From NCBI GenBank assembly GCA_023548195.1, contig JAJHZJ010000579.1, positions 2,525,346-2,589,345 on the forward strand: a stretch of DNA of 64,000 nt, read 5' to 3'. A model generated the notes under the pieces. It did no database searches. It was not told where the DNA came from and saw only the letters and a list, made by a program, of their open reading frames with translations. The stretch's first letter is position 1, and each line of letters starts with the position of its first letter. Position numbers and translations under genes: made by a program. Of this stretch, positions 24,455-36,019 are shown piece by piece. The DNA is from Bettongia penicillata ogilbyi. Taxonomy: Eukaryota > Chordata > Mammalia > Diprotodontia > Potoroidae.

Positions 24455-24690
24455 TGATCACAGAACCTCCACATTGGAAAGGACCTCAGAGGCCACCCAG
24501 TCCAACCCATTCCTGAACAAGAATCCCCTTTATAATATACCCAACAGATGTTCATCCAGTCTTTGCTTGAAGGCCTCAAGTGAGGGGGAGCCCCCCTATC
24601 TCTTGAGGGAGCTTGTTCACTTTGCTATCATTCTAATGGTTAGAAAGATTTTCCTTAGGTGAAGCCCAAATTTGGCCTTTTGCATCCAGG
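24455..24690 (-). mobile_element. CR1/L3-type LINE 3' end
   Basis: Read on the minus strand it gives ttctaaccattagaatgata, a gggggctccccctcac stretch, aaggccttcaagcaaagact, ggttggactgggtggcctct and gaggtcctttccaatgtg. This is the ordered 3' untranslated signature of CR1/L3 elements. Confidence 0.8.
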
Positions 24691-25704
24691 TCACCCCCTG
24701 CCCCCTTCACATTTTACAGAAGAGGAAAATGGAGCCTACAAGTGGTATGGGGCTTTCTTAAGGACACCAAGACTAGAATCCAGTTCTCATATTTTCCAGT
24801 CCAAGGCACATTTCCCTCTGCCCCCAATGCTTTGATTTCTTACCATGGAGGATTTATCAGGAACTTGTCCAATGTGTGAGAACCTCAAGTAGAAAAGAGT
24901 GTATATCTGTTCAATTTGCATTTAGTATTCAATATGGATTTATTAATCAATCAATAGGTACTTATCAATCTCCTGTGATGAACTAAGGCACATGCTAAGC
25001 CAAAGGTTCCCAAACTTTTTTGACTTACTGCCCCCTGTTAAAAAAATTACTCAGTGCTCCCCTAGAAATCTACTTTCTTTAACCCTTTAACAGTTTTTTT
25101 TGAAATTTGCATCATTTCAAAAAATATAAATTAAAAAAGACATGTTAAATTTAATAATTTATTGCAAATTAGTGGTTTTTATCCTGCATTGAAATTTGGA
25201 TGATGCAATATTGTGTTATATAACCATAAACAAGTCATTACATGTATAAATTCCTGCCAATGCATGCTAGGCTTCCTGATGGTGTGTGACAAGCTTGCCT
25301 GGCAACACTTGCTTGCTAAGACCTGTTGGCGAACTTGACCAGTGATTGGTTATAACTTTCATTTTGTGTGTTTATTTGGAAACTAATGTAATCACTACGA
25401 TTTTAACTCTTACACAACGATGAAACCATGAAAGAATGGTTGTTCCAGCGTCCCTCAGGGACGCTGCCATTTGAGAAACCTATATACTAAGCCTACTAGG
25501 TAAATTATGCTATACTGTTCTCTGTCTCTGATGAGGATGGGACAGAAGAGGCTTAGGCTAGATGTATGAGAGAGACTAATAACAGATATCATAAATAAAT
25601 CTGAACTTTGCTTTAATGCTTCTGATTGTATGGATTTAGCTGTATTGTGAGTCAAATTATTCACTGCAAGTGGAAGTAGCTTTAGGGTAAAAGTGTGATA
25701 AAAG

Positions 25705-25962
25705 GTAGGCAGGTAGGTGATATAGTAGATAGAGTGTCAGACCTGGAATCAGGAAGACTCTACTTCCTGAGTTCCAGTCTGGCCCCACACACTTACTAGT
25801 TGTGTGGCCATGGGCAAGTCATTTTGCCTCAGTTTCCTCATCTGTAAAATGAGCTAGGGAAGGAAATGGCAAACCACTCTAGTATCTTTGCTAGGAAAAC
25901 CCCAAATGAGATCATGAAGAGTTGGACACAACTGAAACAATTGATCAACAGCAATGATAAAA
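25705..25962 (+). mobile_element. Marsupial tRNA-derived SINE
   Basis: It shows gatatagtagatagagtgtc, gggcaagtcattttgcctca, gaaggaaatggcaaaccact and gagttggacacaactgaaac. Confidence 0.88.
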
Positions 25963-25984
25963 TATGTAGTTTATTTAAAAAGTT

Positions 25985-26200
25985 TATGAAATAATAACTA
26001 ACATTTATATAATACTTTAAGATTTGCAAAGCGCTTCACAAATACTATCTCATCTGATCCTCACAATCAGACTGTGAGGTAGGGCTATTATTACCCAGAC
26101 CAGACAAGGAAACTGAAATAGAGAGCAGTTAGCTTGCTCAGGGTCATGCAGATAATAGGTATTTGAGGCTGAATTTGAACTGCAGTCTTCCTAACCTAGG
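25985..26200 (-). mobile_element. CORE/MIR-like SINE
   Basis: The + strand shows taacatttatataatacttt, gatttgcaaagcgcttcaca, catctgatcctcacaatcag and gaggctgaatttgaactgca. Confidence 0.85.
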
Positions 26201-26202
26201 TC

Positions 26203-26425
26203 TGGAGTCAGAAACACCAGAGTTTAAATTCAGCTTCAGACACCTACTGGCTGTGTGATCCTGAGTAAGTCACTTAACGTCTGTTTGCCTCAGCTTCCTG
26301 AACTGCAGGAATAGAGATAACAGCAACTATCTCTCAGGGTGTTATAAGAATTAAATGAGAAAATATTTGTGAAAAGCACTTAGTATAGTGCCTGGTATGT
26401 AATAGGTATTATATAGATGTTTTTT
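26203..26425 (+). mobile_element. CORE/MIR-like SINE
   Basis: It shows gtctggagtcagaaacacca, tggctgtgtgatcctgagta, cagggtgttataagaattaa and aagcacttagtatagtgcct. It abuts the previous SINE head to head. Confidence 0.85.
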
Positions 26426-26499
26426 CACTTCTCCTTCCCCTTCATTAGCATAGGGAGCTTCTGGTGAGGATGTTCCCTCTGACAATGCAGGTCAGCAAC

Positions 26500-26640
26500 T
26501 TCTCTGTAATCTATAGTCTTGAGCACTTGCCTGGGGCTAAGTGACATGCCTCGAATCATATAGCCATGTATAAGACTTGAATCCATGCCAGACTGGTTCT
26601 GAAACTACTTCTCTATCCACTACACCACAGTGCCTCATCA
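26500..26640 (-). mobile_element. SINE fragment
   Basis: The + strand shows gcacttgcctggggctaagt, gacttgaatccatgccagac and tatccactacaccacag. Confidence 0.7.
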
Positions 26641-26824
26641 TATATGGTTAGACTAAAAAAGAAGAGGGTGGGAAATGTTGGTACTACCACCAGATAAAAC
26701 CATAAAGTAATAAATAAAACATAAAACCATGGTTCTAGCACTTAACTTCTCTATTTCCTAGTTAAGCACACCCCAACCCAAGGTTCAATTTCCTCGTGAT
26801 GTTCTTTGGCTATCCATTGATCTC

Positions 26825-27085
26825 CACTGAAGGGAGACAAGTAGGTGGCTCAGTAGTTAGAGCTCTGGTCCTAGAATCAATACCTGAGTTCAAATCCAAC
26901 CTCAGACAAATGTCTGTGATTCTGGCCAATTCATTTAACCTCTGTCTCAGTTTCCTCAAATGAAAATGAGGATGGCAATAGTATCTACCTCCCAGAGCTG
27001 TTATAAGGATCAGATGAGGTAATATTCTTGAAGTTCTTGGTATAATGCATATAGTAGGCACTTAATCAATATTTGTTCCTTCCCT
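26825..27085 (+). mobile_element. CORE/MIR-like SINE
   Basis: It shows gtaggtggctcagtagttag, ctgagttcaaatccaacctc, agagctgttataaggatcag and gcacttaatcaatatttgtt. It is nearly full length. Confidence 0.85.
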
Positions 27086-27089
27086 CGCC

Positions 27090-27640
27090 CTGTCCCCCAA
27101 GGTTCTGGGTCAATCTACCAGTTTTTAGGTAGTGTTTTTTATCCACAATTTTTCTCTTTTGTTTCTCTGCTAGCTCCCTTTACCTTCCATCCCTTTCTTT
27201 CCTAACCCTAACCCCACCACCCCTCCCTATAATCGCCAGCAACATCAGGATCTAGGTTACATTATTCCAAGGGTCTAGTGGCTTGAGTCTCTCTAAGTAA
27301 GAGACTCTAAAATGAGAGCAAAGGTAGTCCAACAACTGTCCCTCTGTATCGATTCACCGGTGTGTTGAGGAAACATCCCCAGAAAGTCACCCTGTTAGTC
27401 CAATGGCTAGGGGAAACAGTGGACCAGCAGCCAATGGAACTGTATATGCTTCTTCTCCATTACTGTCATTGAAGGTTGGGTATAGCTGGGGATTAAAAAG
27501 AAGGAAGAATTGTGACTGTTGCTGGGGATATTACGTTGGCCTTAATCTTTCTGTCTTTAAGCAGATTTTGTTGCTTGCAGAAAAGGTTCATATCCAGGTA
27601 AGTCTCTGGGCCTCAGGAAGGTCATGATTCCACTGCCTGG
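27090..27640. other. Stretch without assigned elements
   Basis: Nothing recognised. Confidence 0.4.
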
Positions 27641-27689
27641 ACTTCCCAGGAACCCTTCCTGATGGAGTATCTCTGTGTTTTCCTCCTTG

Positions 27690-27790
27690 TGCTGACCCAG
27701 AAACTTTACGAATCAAATGGAATAATATATGTAACATACTTAGCACAGTGCCTGGCACTTAGTAGATGCTTAATAAATGCTTGTTCCCTT
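27690..27790 (+). mobile_element. SINE/L2-type 3' end
   Basis: aaatggaataatatatgtaa, cttagcacagtgcctggcac and gatgcttaataaatgcttgt form the tail shared by L2 and the CORE-type SINEs. Confidence 0.75.
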
Positions 27791-28063
27791 ACCGAAAAGG
27801 AAAGTAGCTCAGAGAACAGTGTGTGGTATAGGCATTTGCCTCCCCTGGTTGTGTGGTGGTGCGATTTTATTTGCTACCTCTCCTAGTGGTAAGGCATCAG
27901 ATTTCCTGTACAAGTATGCTTGTAATCATTAAACCATGTAAATGCAGTCCTATCTTTATTCCTGATCAGGCAATCAACAAGCATTTCGGCTACTGTACTG
28001 TGTGTCTGTAAGCAAATATATCCCCTCAATGAACTTGCCTTTCATTGCGGTAACAGCATGAAT

Positions 28064-28100
28064 ACACACACACACACAGACACACACACACACATACACG
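28064..28100. repeat. (CA)n microsatellite, interrupted
   Basis: CA dinucleotides with a few interruptions. Confidence 0.85.
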
Positions 28101-28129
28101 TGCATACAAGCTAATTTTTGGAGGAGGTA

Positions 28130-28515
28130 ATTAGCAGCTGGGAGGAGGGATTATGAAATATCTCATGTGGAAGGTACCATATGAGCGGAACTCTCAGGAA
28201 ACTAGGGATTCTAAGACATGAAAAGGGATGTGAGAGAGGCTGTGCAAAAGCATGGTATTGGATATTAGAAATAGCAAGACTGATGAAGACAGTAATGTAT
28301 AATGGAGCTAGAGAAATGGGATGGGGCCAAGGTGTGAAGAGCTTTACACACTAAATAGAGAAAGTTGCATTTGATTCTAGAGATAATAGGGGCGCATTGG
28401 AGTTTATTAAATCAAGGAGTGACATGGTTATATCTAGGCTTTAGGAAAATTGCTTTTGTAGCCATATAGAGTGTGGATTGGAGAAGGGAGAAACTTGAGA
28501 CAAGGAAGTCAATGG
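28130..28515 (-). mobile_element. L2 LINE fragment
   Basis: The + strand shows ggccaaggtgtgaagagctt, gcattggagtttattaaatc, aaggagtgacatggttat and gtggattggagaagggagaa, L2 read backwards. Confidence 0.7.
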
Positions 28516-28519
28516 GAAA

Positions 28520-29080
28520 TCTGACAAGGGGCCTGTCTTTGCTTTATCACCCTTTCTACCTTCGTAGCATCTGAAGTCATAATATATGCCTTAAGTGCAA
28601 ATATGTTGACCAATTCACTGATGCTTTCTTTCTTCTCTGTGGTTTTCTATATCCTCTCCTTTTTTTTGAGTCCTTCCCTTTTTCTAGGACTTTATTATTG
28701 GATGCATACTAAGAAAATTATTTGTATTTTGGTAGTGGTCTTTTAGAAATAAGACCCTAACCTAATGATGTGATTTTAAGGCATATGGATTGGTTTCTAT
28801 GTGCCCTTCAGATTACATTGTAAAGGTGGCTCCTTGGGTGAAGAAGGGTATCACAAGCACTAGCCTTAAAAAGAGTTTCTCTTTAGAGGATACTGTAGGA
28901 TTTTCTTCTCCAGGGTCTCTAACAATGTCACCTCTGTCTGGGATGATATAGGTAAAGTCCTACATGTGGCAAAAGGATGGGCCTTATATAAGACCTTTCA
29001 AGGACATTCCCTACTTTATGAGTCTTTGCTTCTGTGGTATAAATAGCATGGATTTTCTATGTCCCTAAGGTATTTTGACT
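28520..29080. other. Stretch without assigned elements
   Basis: Nothing recognised. Confidence 0.4.
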
Positions 29081-29084
29081 AGAG

Positions 29085-29290
29085 GAAATCTGATGTAGAG
29101 GAAATCCCTAGACTTGAATTCAGAAGAACTAAGTTTAAGTCTGTGTGATTTAAGACAAGTTCCTTAAAAAATCTCTCTCTGAGCCTCATTTCCTTATCTT
29201 CCTTAAAATCAGTATGGTGATAATGGTACTGTTGAGGCCACAGGGTTTGGGAGACTCAAATGGGATAATGTGTTTGGAAGTGCTATTTAT
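29085..29290 (+). mobile_element. Degraded CORE/MIR-like SINE
   Basis: gacttgaattcagaagaact, tgagcctcatttccttatct and actcaaatgggataatgtgt appear in order. Confidence 0.65.
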
Positions 29291-29369
29291 GCATGGAAAG
29301 GATCTGTGATTTCACCACTCTGGGTACTCCTTTCACCAACCCAGATGGCAGTCAACCCACATGAATTGC

Positions 29370-29500
29370 AAACTATCTAAAGCAGTAGATAAGTCTGGGG
29401 GAGGGAACATGGCTTGCCTGTGGTTGCAGAGCTAGTAAGTGACTGAAGTAAGATCAGAACTCAGGTCTTTTTGAAGTCCATCATCCCATACTTATCTTGC
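29370..29500 (-). mobile_element. SINE fragment
   Basis: The + strand shows gcagagctagtaagtgactg, aagatcagaactcaggtctt and ttttgaagtcc. Confidence 0.6.
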
Positions 29501-29529
29501 TATATAAAGACATCTAACGTAAGTATCTA

Positions 29530-29955
29530 TTAAGACTATGGGAAGGGAGGAAGGAAGAGAAGAAAGAGAAAAAATGCATGAAGGAAGGAGAGGAATGAAG
29601 AGAAGAAAGAGGAAGGGAAGGAAGAAAGGTAAAAGGGAAGGAAGGGAAGGAGCAGGGAATGAAAGGAGAAAGGAAGAAGAAGAAGGAAGATGGGGGAAGT
29701 AAGGAAGAAAATAAGGAGTAAAGATTAGATGGAAGGGTAGGAGGGAAAGAAAGAAGAGAAAGGGGGGAGGAAAGGAATGAAAGAAGGAAGAAGGGAAGAT
29801 AGAAGGGAGGGAAGGAAGGAAAATGGGAAAGATGGAAGAAAGGAAGGGAGGAAGGTAGAAAAGGAGTGAAGGAAGGGAGGAAGGAGAAAGGAAAGAGGGA
29901 AGGGAAGGAAGGAGGGCATAAAGGAGGAAAGGGAAGGGAAGAAGGAAGAGAGCAT
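29530..29955. repeat. Polypurine tract rich in GGAA/GAAA
   Basis: About 425 bp of almost pure A and G on the + strand, built of irregular ggaa, gaag and aggg units. The long minus-strand frames rich in Ser, Phe, Pro and Leu are artefacts of this tract. Confidence 0.95.
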
Positions 29956-30039
29956 TTACTAAATATGGCGGGCATTGAAACTTAATAAATGCTCACTGAT
30001 TTATTTTCTCTTCCCCAGAGACATAAAATTTCTGAATGG

Positions 30040-30300
30040 TGATCATAGGATCATTCATTCATGGAATTAGAAGGGACCTTAGAGATTATGTAATTTAACT
30101 TCTCATACAACATATGAATCTTTTCTACAGCACTCCTGGCAACAGATTATTGCCAGGGTCATTTGAAGATTCATAGAATTTTATTGCCAGAAGGGACCTT
30201 AAAGATCTTTGGGTTTCAACTGTCCAGATGAAATAACTTAGTTTCTTGAGCCAGGTCGTATGCTTTAACCAGCCCAAAGTAAGTCTCCTGAATTCCAGGA
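30040..30300 (-). mobile_element. Two tandem MIR-like SINE fragments
   Basis: The + strand phrase agaagggaccttagagatt (30068) recurs as agaagggaccttaaagatc (30190). Each is followed by degraded MIR core in reverse orientation. Confidence 0.6.
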
Positions 30301-30739
30301 CAATGATCTTACTCACTCCACAATTCTGTCTCTGGGGTGTTCGTGGTTTCCTTTCTTGATTTGGCCCTTTGAGAAAACTAGAAAGAAGCTTGGAGAACAA
30401 TTGGAATACTGATAAGAAGCAATAATACAGGAACGTATGAAGTGTAACTATAAAGCAACACATTATTTTTTGGTGAATAGGAGAGAACTTAGCCTTCCTA
30501 ATGAGTCTTGTCCTTTGGAGTAGTCCCCTTAGTAGATTGTATACATTCTAATGATGCTGCCAATGCTCTAAACATTTTTGGGACTGCTTCAGAGCCAATC
30601 TTCAAACCACATAAGAAAACTGATCTCATTACTTCATAATCACAGCTTGTCACTGATCACAAACTGTGTTCTCCAGTTTGATCACTGACCTTATTTACCA
30701 AATTTAACATCAAGTGACTTTTAACTGTTTCCATAAACT

Positions 30740-30965
30740 AAATGGGGTATCGAGATGGCACAGTGGACAGAGTGCTGGGCCTGTAGTTGGGAAGACTTGT
30801 CTTCATAAGTTCAAGTTCAGCCTCAGACTCTTACTAGATGTGTGACCCTGGGAAAGTCACTTAAATCTGTTTGCTTCAGTTTCTTCACGTGGAAAATGAG
30901 CTGGAGAAGGAAATGGCAAACCACTCCAGTATCTCTACCAAGAAAACCCCAGGTAGGGTTGGCAT
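30740..30965 (+). mobile_element. Marsupial tRNA-derived SINE
   Basis: It shows gatggcacagtggacagagt, gtgtgaccctgggaaagtca, gaaggaaatggcaaaccact and gtatctctaccaagaaaacc. The tail is truncated where the next element begins. Confidence 0.85.
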
Positions 30966-30967
30966 CT

Positions 30968-31225
30968 TTCATTAGAGCTTTGTAGTATTGTGGGGTCTAA
31001 TGCAATGACATCAACAATTAGGAGCATTTGGAGTACTTCTCTATATGTAGGAAATGATAGAGAGATCCCTCATGGGAAAAAAAGTTTGGAAAACATGGAA
31101 AAGAACTGCATGAGACAAGAAAGTCTAAATGGGTTGTAATCTGCTTCATTGGATGGAGTAGCTATAATTTCAAAGCCAATACATTACCACATGCATTCTC
31201 TACTTCTTTCCAAAAAAAATTCATC
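30968..31225 (+). mobile_element. 3' end of an RTE-like LINE
   Basis: It aligns to the reverse complement of 32665-32948. Shared blocks are agagct-t-tagtattgtgggg, agcatttggagtac, gatccctcatgggaaaa, aaaagaactgca and gatggagtagctataatttc. It probably represents a 5'-truncated second copy of the element at 32665-34260. Confidence 0.6.
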
Positions 31226-31229
31226 TATC

Positions 31230-32660
31230 TCAAGATAAATATCAACATTGAAGTGAAGTCAGAATGACTGAACGACCAAAACATCTAAGTAGGTCCTCAA
31301 AAGATGAAGATTTACCATCACTGATCACATTTAAAAGACTATGTCACAGTCTCTGAAGGCAGATCTAAAGAGGCATTTCAGAAATGTCTTGAATAATCAT
31401 GACATCATTAGAATGAGCATAAAATCTCCCAAGGAAACTACTTTGAAAGAAACTCAAATAGAATGCAAGTATATTTTAAAAAAGTATGTTGTTTTGTCAT
31501 CACATTCTTTATATAATGGTAGATTGAGTTACCTTCCATTTTAAAATGAGGATATATTTTATTTGATAATAGAAATATAGATTTTTAAAATTAGAAGATA
31601 GTTCAATCCATTGGAAGTTTGGAAGGAGATTATCCATGATCCCCATAAAAGAAAGCATGTCAAGAAAGAGGGGGACTGAAGATTTGAAGGTCATGACTGA
31701 TGTGAAAAGGGTAAAAAGATTTTATTCAGTTTTGTTGTTTCCCCTTTCTTGAAAACACCAATTTTTTTTCTTTGTCCCTCAACCACAATACCATGACCCA
31801 TTTGAAACAAACAACTGCTCTATGGACAGTGCCTGAATTAAAGGAAAGGCCACATAAGAGGAAATAAAAGGATCTGTTCAGAGATCAAATGAAGCATTTG
31901 TATAGAACCTTATTCAAAATGATACAAATGCATCAATTCTTCAGAATTATAGGTGAATCAAAGGAAAATTACATCTAAGAAGATAAAGCCGCCAACCAGC
32001 AGTCTAACAGTGGATGAGGCATAGATGCATCTTTGAAGATTCCTGTCTGGGCTGCCAAAGAACCAGATGTTGCAGGTGGACTTATATCTTCTCCAGCTTA
32101 GCATCTGGATCATATAAGTATTCCATAGAAAATGAAGAGGTGTGGAAGAAAGTGGTGAAAATGACCATTTGAAAATGCATTTTTGAAAATCAACTGGCTT
32201 TGAAGGCTACAGAGCAAATTTACTTTTTATTAAGCCCAAGTTCAATATCAATTTTATTATTAGTGGTAGATATGGAGAATAGTCTCTTAAACTTCATAGC
32301 AAGGAGTACTCATAGATTTCCTTCTGAAGAGCTTTCAGAAAATTTTCCAAGTTCCGGTGTTTTCCTTCTTCTTGGAATATTAGTACAGGACGTGGATGCC
32401 TCCTTGGTAATTAGGACCATTGATGAGTGGATTAATAATGATAATCTCAATGATGATGATAAGGATGATAATGGTGAGCCTCATTCTTCCAGTTCTATAA
32501 ATAGGCAGATTTTCCTGACTGGGTAAATTTTATCCTGATTTCCATTTCATAATATGAGATGTGGGATGTTACCACAAATATGATAGGATGGGTGATAGGC
32601 TCTAAGACTCTTAAGCTGCAAAAATAATGGCTGATCTGCACTGATAGAGGCAGCTTCTTC
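31230..32660. other. Unassigned stretch between two RTE-like copies
   Basis: AT-rich. A 108-codon + frame at 32200-32526 resembles nothing I know. It may be old transposon sequence. Confidence 0.35.
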
Positions 32661-32664
32661 ATCA

Positions 32665-34260
32665 AGACCTCTTGGTATTGATGAAATCATGTTTTTCGAT
32701 AGAAATAGAGAATATATGTGGTGATGGATTGGCTTTGAGATTGCAGCTACTCCATCTAGTGAGGCAGACTGTGACCCATCCAGGCTTCCTTGTCCTGTGC
32801 AGTTCTTTTTCAGGTCTTTCAAACATTTTCCCATGAGGGGTCTTTCCATCATTCCCTACAGAGAGTGTATTCCAAATATTCCTATTTGCTGATATAATTG
32901 CGGCAGTCCCCATAGTACTGTATAGCTCTGAAGAACTTAACTACAGGTTCTTCTAGGTCTTTTAACACGTTGAAGGTAACCAGTGTAGCACTCAGGATGG
33001 CCTAGACTAGATATGCCTCAATCCCATTATGACTGGCCCACCCCCTTTTCAGATGACATGTTTTCTTGATAATATCTTTTACTTTCTTTCATAACACTTT
33101 TCACACATTGTTTCCTGCAGAAAAGGCATTGCTGATAATATGTTGAGTTCACTGGCACCCACCATGAATTCCTTCATTGCCCTTTCGGTCACCCACACAA
33201 TTTTAATTCTTTGGAGATTGCAGTGTTCCCTGATTTTTAGCCAAATAGCATCACCAATAGAATCTGGAATTGTTAAAATGGGTTTTCATTACAGAAAATT
33301 GTCTAGTATCCTTGAAAATGCAGTACTTTTTCTCAGTCTTTTCCCCTGATTCAATTTTGGCCCCAAACATTGTCTATCTGAAGGACCTGTCCAAAGTAGA
33401 TATATGGACAACCAAGGGACTGTTCTTCTAACTGAATATCATACTAATTTAAACAACAGATATTTGGAGTTGAGGAGGTTTTCTTGTATTCTGTGGCCTG
33501 AGACAATCAGGATACTGTTATAAGCAAGTAGGAGCCTCTGGGAAACTCCACCATCTATAGGGAATCCTTCTTTCATTTGTATTCTGAGCTGGTTACTCTC
33601 CCTTGACAGTGGCCAGCACCTTTGGTGAGTATAATCTATACTTCTTTTATAGATCACATAATTTATTCCACAATAACAACAGTAACAGAAAGCATTTATT
33701 TAGTGCTTCAAGGTTTGCAAAGAGCTTTATATCTCATTTTATCCTCACAACAACTGTGGGAAGTGGGTGATATTAGCATTATTACCATTTTACTGATGGA
33801 GAAACAGACAAACAGAGACTATGTGTCTTGCCCAGGTTCACACAGCTAGTAATTACAGCTGGATTTTAACTCAGGTCTTGACTCTAGACAATCATTCTAT
33901 CCACTAAACCACCCAGCTCTCTTTGCTCATTAATATTGTTTCTATGTTTAGGTTTGTCAAGGAATTTGGGTGAGTATAACATGCATGGGGGACCCCAAGT
34001 TGAATGAAAGTCTTTAAAGCTGCATTTTACTTGACTGAGTCAAATGCAATTTTGAAACCATTGCAATAAACATGGTATGACTTGTATTTCCTACACTTTT
34101 CAGTCAATTGTGGGCTTGCAAACATGTGATCTATGGGAGAAAGATATCTGCAAAAGCTTTACCTTTCCTTTTGAATTTTATTCATATTTATTCCTTTCCT
34201 TTTATTCACATTTTCTTCCAAATCATTTAGTTCAACCTGTTCCTGACTACAGACTCCCCC
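32665..34260 (-). pseudogene. Fossil RTE-like non-LTR retrotransposon (reverse transcriptase remains)
   Basis: Minus-strand frames give ordered but broken pieces of an RTE-type polyprotein. Near 34050 they read EKCRKYKSYHVY and KIAFDSVK, the palm A region with the first catalytic Asp. Next come GHRIQENLLN (about 33490), YFGQVLQIDN (about 33400) and VTERAMKEFMVGASELN (about 33200). Near 32990 they read QRVKRPRRT, close to the C-terminus. These match the order in RTE-clade elements as I know them. Multiple stops and frameshifts make it inactive. The 33665-33925 segment is an inserted SINE. The last 280 bp recur inverted at 30968-31225. Confidence 0.65.
33665..33925 (-). mobile_element. CORE/MIR-like SINE inserted in the RTE-like fossil
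   Basis: The + strand shows aaagcatttatttagtgctt, aaggtttgcaaagagcttta, cttgcccaggttcacacagc and actaaaccacccagc. It is close to full length. Confidence 0.88.
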
Positions 34261-34380
34261 TACAACATCCCCAGTAACTCATCATCCAACATTTGCTTGA
34301 ATTCCCTGGGGGGTAGGAACCCATTGTCTCAGGAAGCAGTCCATTCCCTTTTGGAATCTTTCCCACAATTTCTACAGGGA
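34225..34380 (-). mobile_element. CR1/L3-type LINE 3' fragment
   Basis: The + strand shows ttcaacctgttcctgac, catccaacatttgcttgaa, aacccattgtctcaggaag and cagtccattccctttt, a reverse-oriented CR1/L3 3' end like that at 24455-24690 but more decayed. Confidence 0.6.
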
Positions 34381-34382
34381 GC

Positions 34383-34520
34383 TAGGGTTGGTAGATAGAG
34401 TAAAGTCCTCAAAGCTAGAAAGGTCTGTCTCTGACACATGTTGTCTGTATGACCTTAGGTGAATCATTTCACTTCTCAGATCCTTCTCAAGACTAAATTG
34501 TAGAAAAGGAGCTGACTTGC
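34383..34520 (+). mobile_element. Degraded SINE
   Basis: gttggtagatagagtaaagt, gctagaaaggtctgtctctg and gtatgaccttaggtgaatca appear in order. Confidence 0.65.
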
Positions 34521-34524
34521 ATTG

Positions 34525-36015
34525 GTAGAAAGTTACCTCAAGCAAGAGTTGTGTAGACAGATGAAATCACAGGTTCACTTGGTATCCCTATTCAGCAGTC
34601 AGCTCACCAAGGATATCATTGAGACATATGTAGATGATTTTCCTGAAGTTTTCATACAGATAGGAAAATAGACTTATGGGTCAGTAATTGTTGATGCATT
34701 CCCACTCATATTTTTTGTGTTGTGCTTTTGAAAGACTTTGAAAATTTATATCTCAGTGCTTTTAAAACTATTGTGTTTCTTGTATAGACTTCTTCTTATG
34801 TAGTTGGTATGACCAAGGAAAAGTTTCTAGGACTCCATTTCTCATGATGCTTGGGAAGAGGGAAGGAACACTGTCTAGTGGGAGAATTTCCCTGTACTCT
34901 ATTTCCCAAGAGGTTGCAGAGTAAGGACACCATGAGGTGAGCACTCTCATTGTTGCAGACTGTCTTGGGAAGCAGAAGGTTTTAAAACATTGGAGTGACC
35001 AGAGAATGGGAGTTGGTCAAATTTGTGAGGACCTAGTAAAACTACAATTGGCAGAACGGATGGAAGTAGGGCTGGGTGGGTGAGTCTGCCATATGTTCTC
35101 CAATCCTAGGCACTCTGGCAAAAGCCTGATTGTCCCAGAAACCAGCAAGGCGGCATTTGTTTGCACTCAAGAGACTGCATCAGAACTCCATGATAGCAAC
35201 TGAAATCAAGATGAGAGGAGACCTGGAGCAATTGACTCTTCTCCATCCTGTGTGCTCCAGGGGAGAGGGATCTTCTTTATCCCTGTGTTAGTTTTTAGGG
35301 AGGTGATATTATCAGTAGGTTATTTATTTGTGCATGAGAACTGAGAATAATTCCATTACTTGACTTTCTATTTCTATTTCCTTTATTATTCCATTTCAAA
35401 TATTTTGCCTAATTTGATGTAAGGGTCCTATCGTGCCTGTAATAGTATACATCCTTAAAGTCATCTTTGCATCATTAGGATTACTTAAATCATTCCACAC
35501 TAAACCTATACATGGTGAGGATTCCAGAACTGATGGTTACCTATGCTGTATTAAAAAGGGATTGGTCAGGTGGAGCTGCTTTTCTAAAAATCACCATATT
35601 AAAGGCTATTTCCATTTTTTCATGTAGCACATTTAGTACTCAAGTGTTATATTCCTAATGGGATGATTTCATTGTCATTAATGATAAGAATAGATCACTA
35701 TAGAAACTCTGACAAAGCTATTCCATTTGGTTTTCATTTGTTATTCTCTTTCCAATTTCATCTATAAATGCTCTTGAGATGATCTGGCTTAGTTGGGTCT
35801 CATGCCAAGCTTTCATCAGGCTCATTTTTATATTCAGAATATCTAACTATTTTGCATTAATGACATGTTTGATTTTATAGAATTGCATAGTTGAAAGAAA
35901 CTATATATATGTACACATATATGTATCTATCTATGGATATATGTATATGTGTGTATACATATATATATATATTTTTTTTTCCAAATCCCTTTTTAGAGCT
36001 GAGAAAACAGTGGTT
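34525..36015. other. Stretch without assigned elements
   Basis: Probably old LINE sequence given both neighbours, but nothing diagnostic. A TA-rich patch lies at 35900-35975. Confidence 0.35.
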
Positions 36016-36019
36016 AAAT

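Noticed and set aside
29514..29975. 153-codon minus-strand frame rich in Ser, Phe, Pro and Leu
   Set aside because: It is entirely the complement of the polypurine tract. Composition explains the lack of stops.
32200..32526. 108-codon + strand frame ending in an Asp-rich stretch
   Set aside because: The Asp run comes from a gat-rich patch, and the surroundings look like old transposon sequence.
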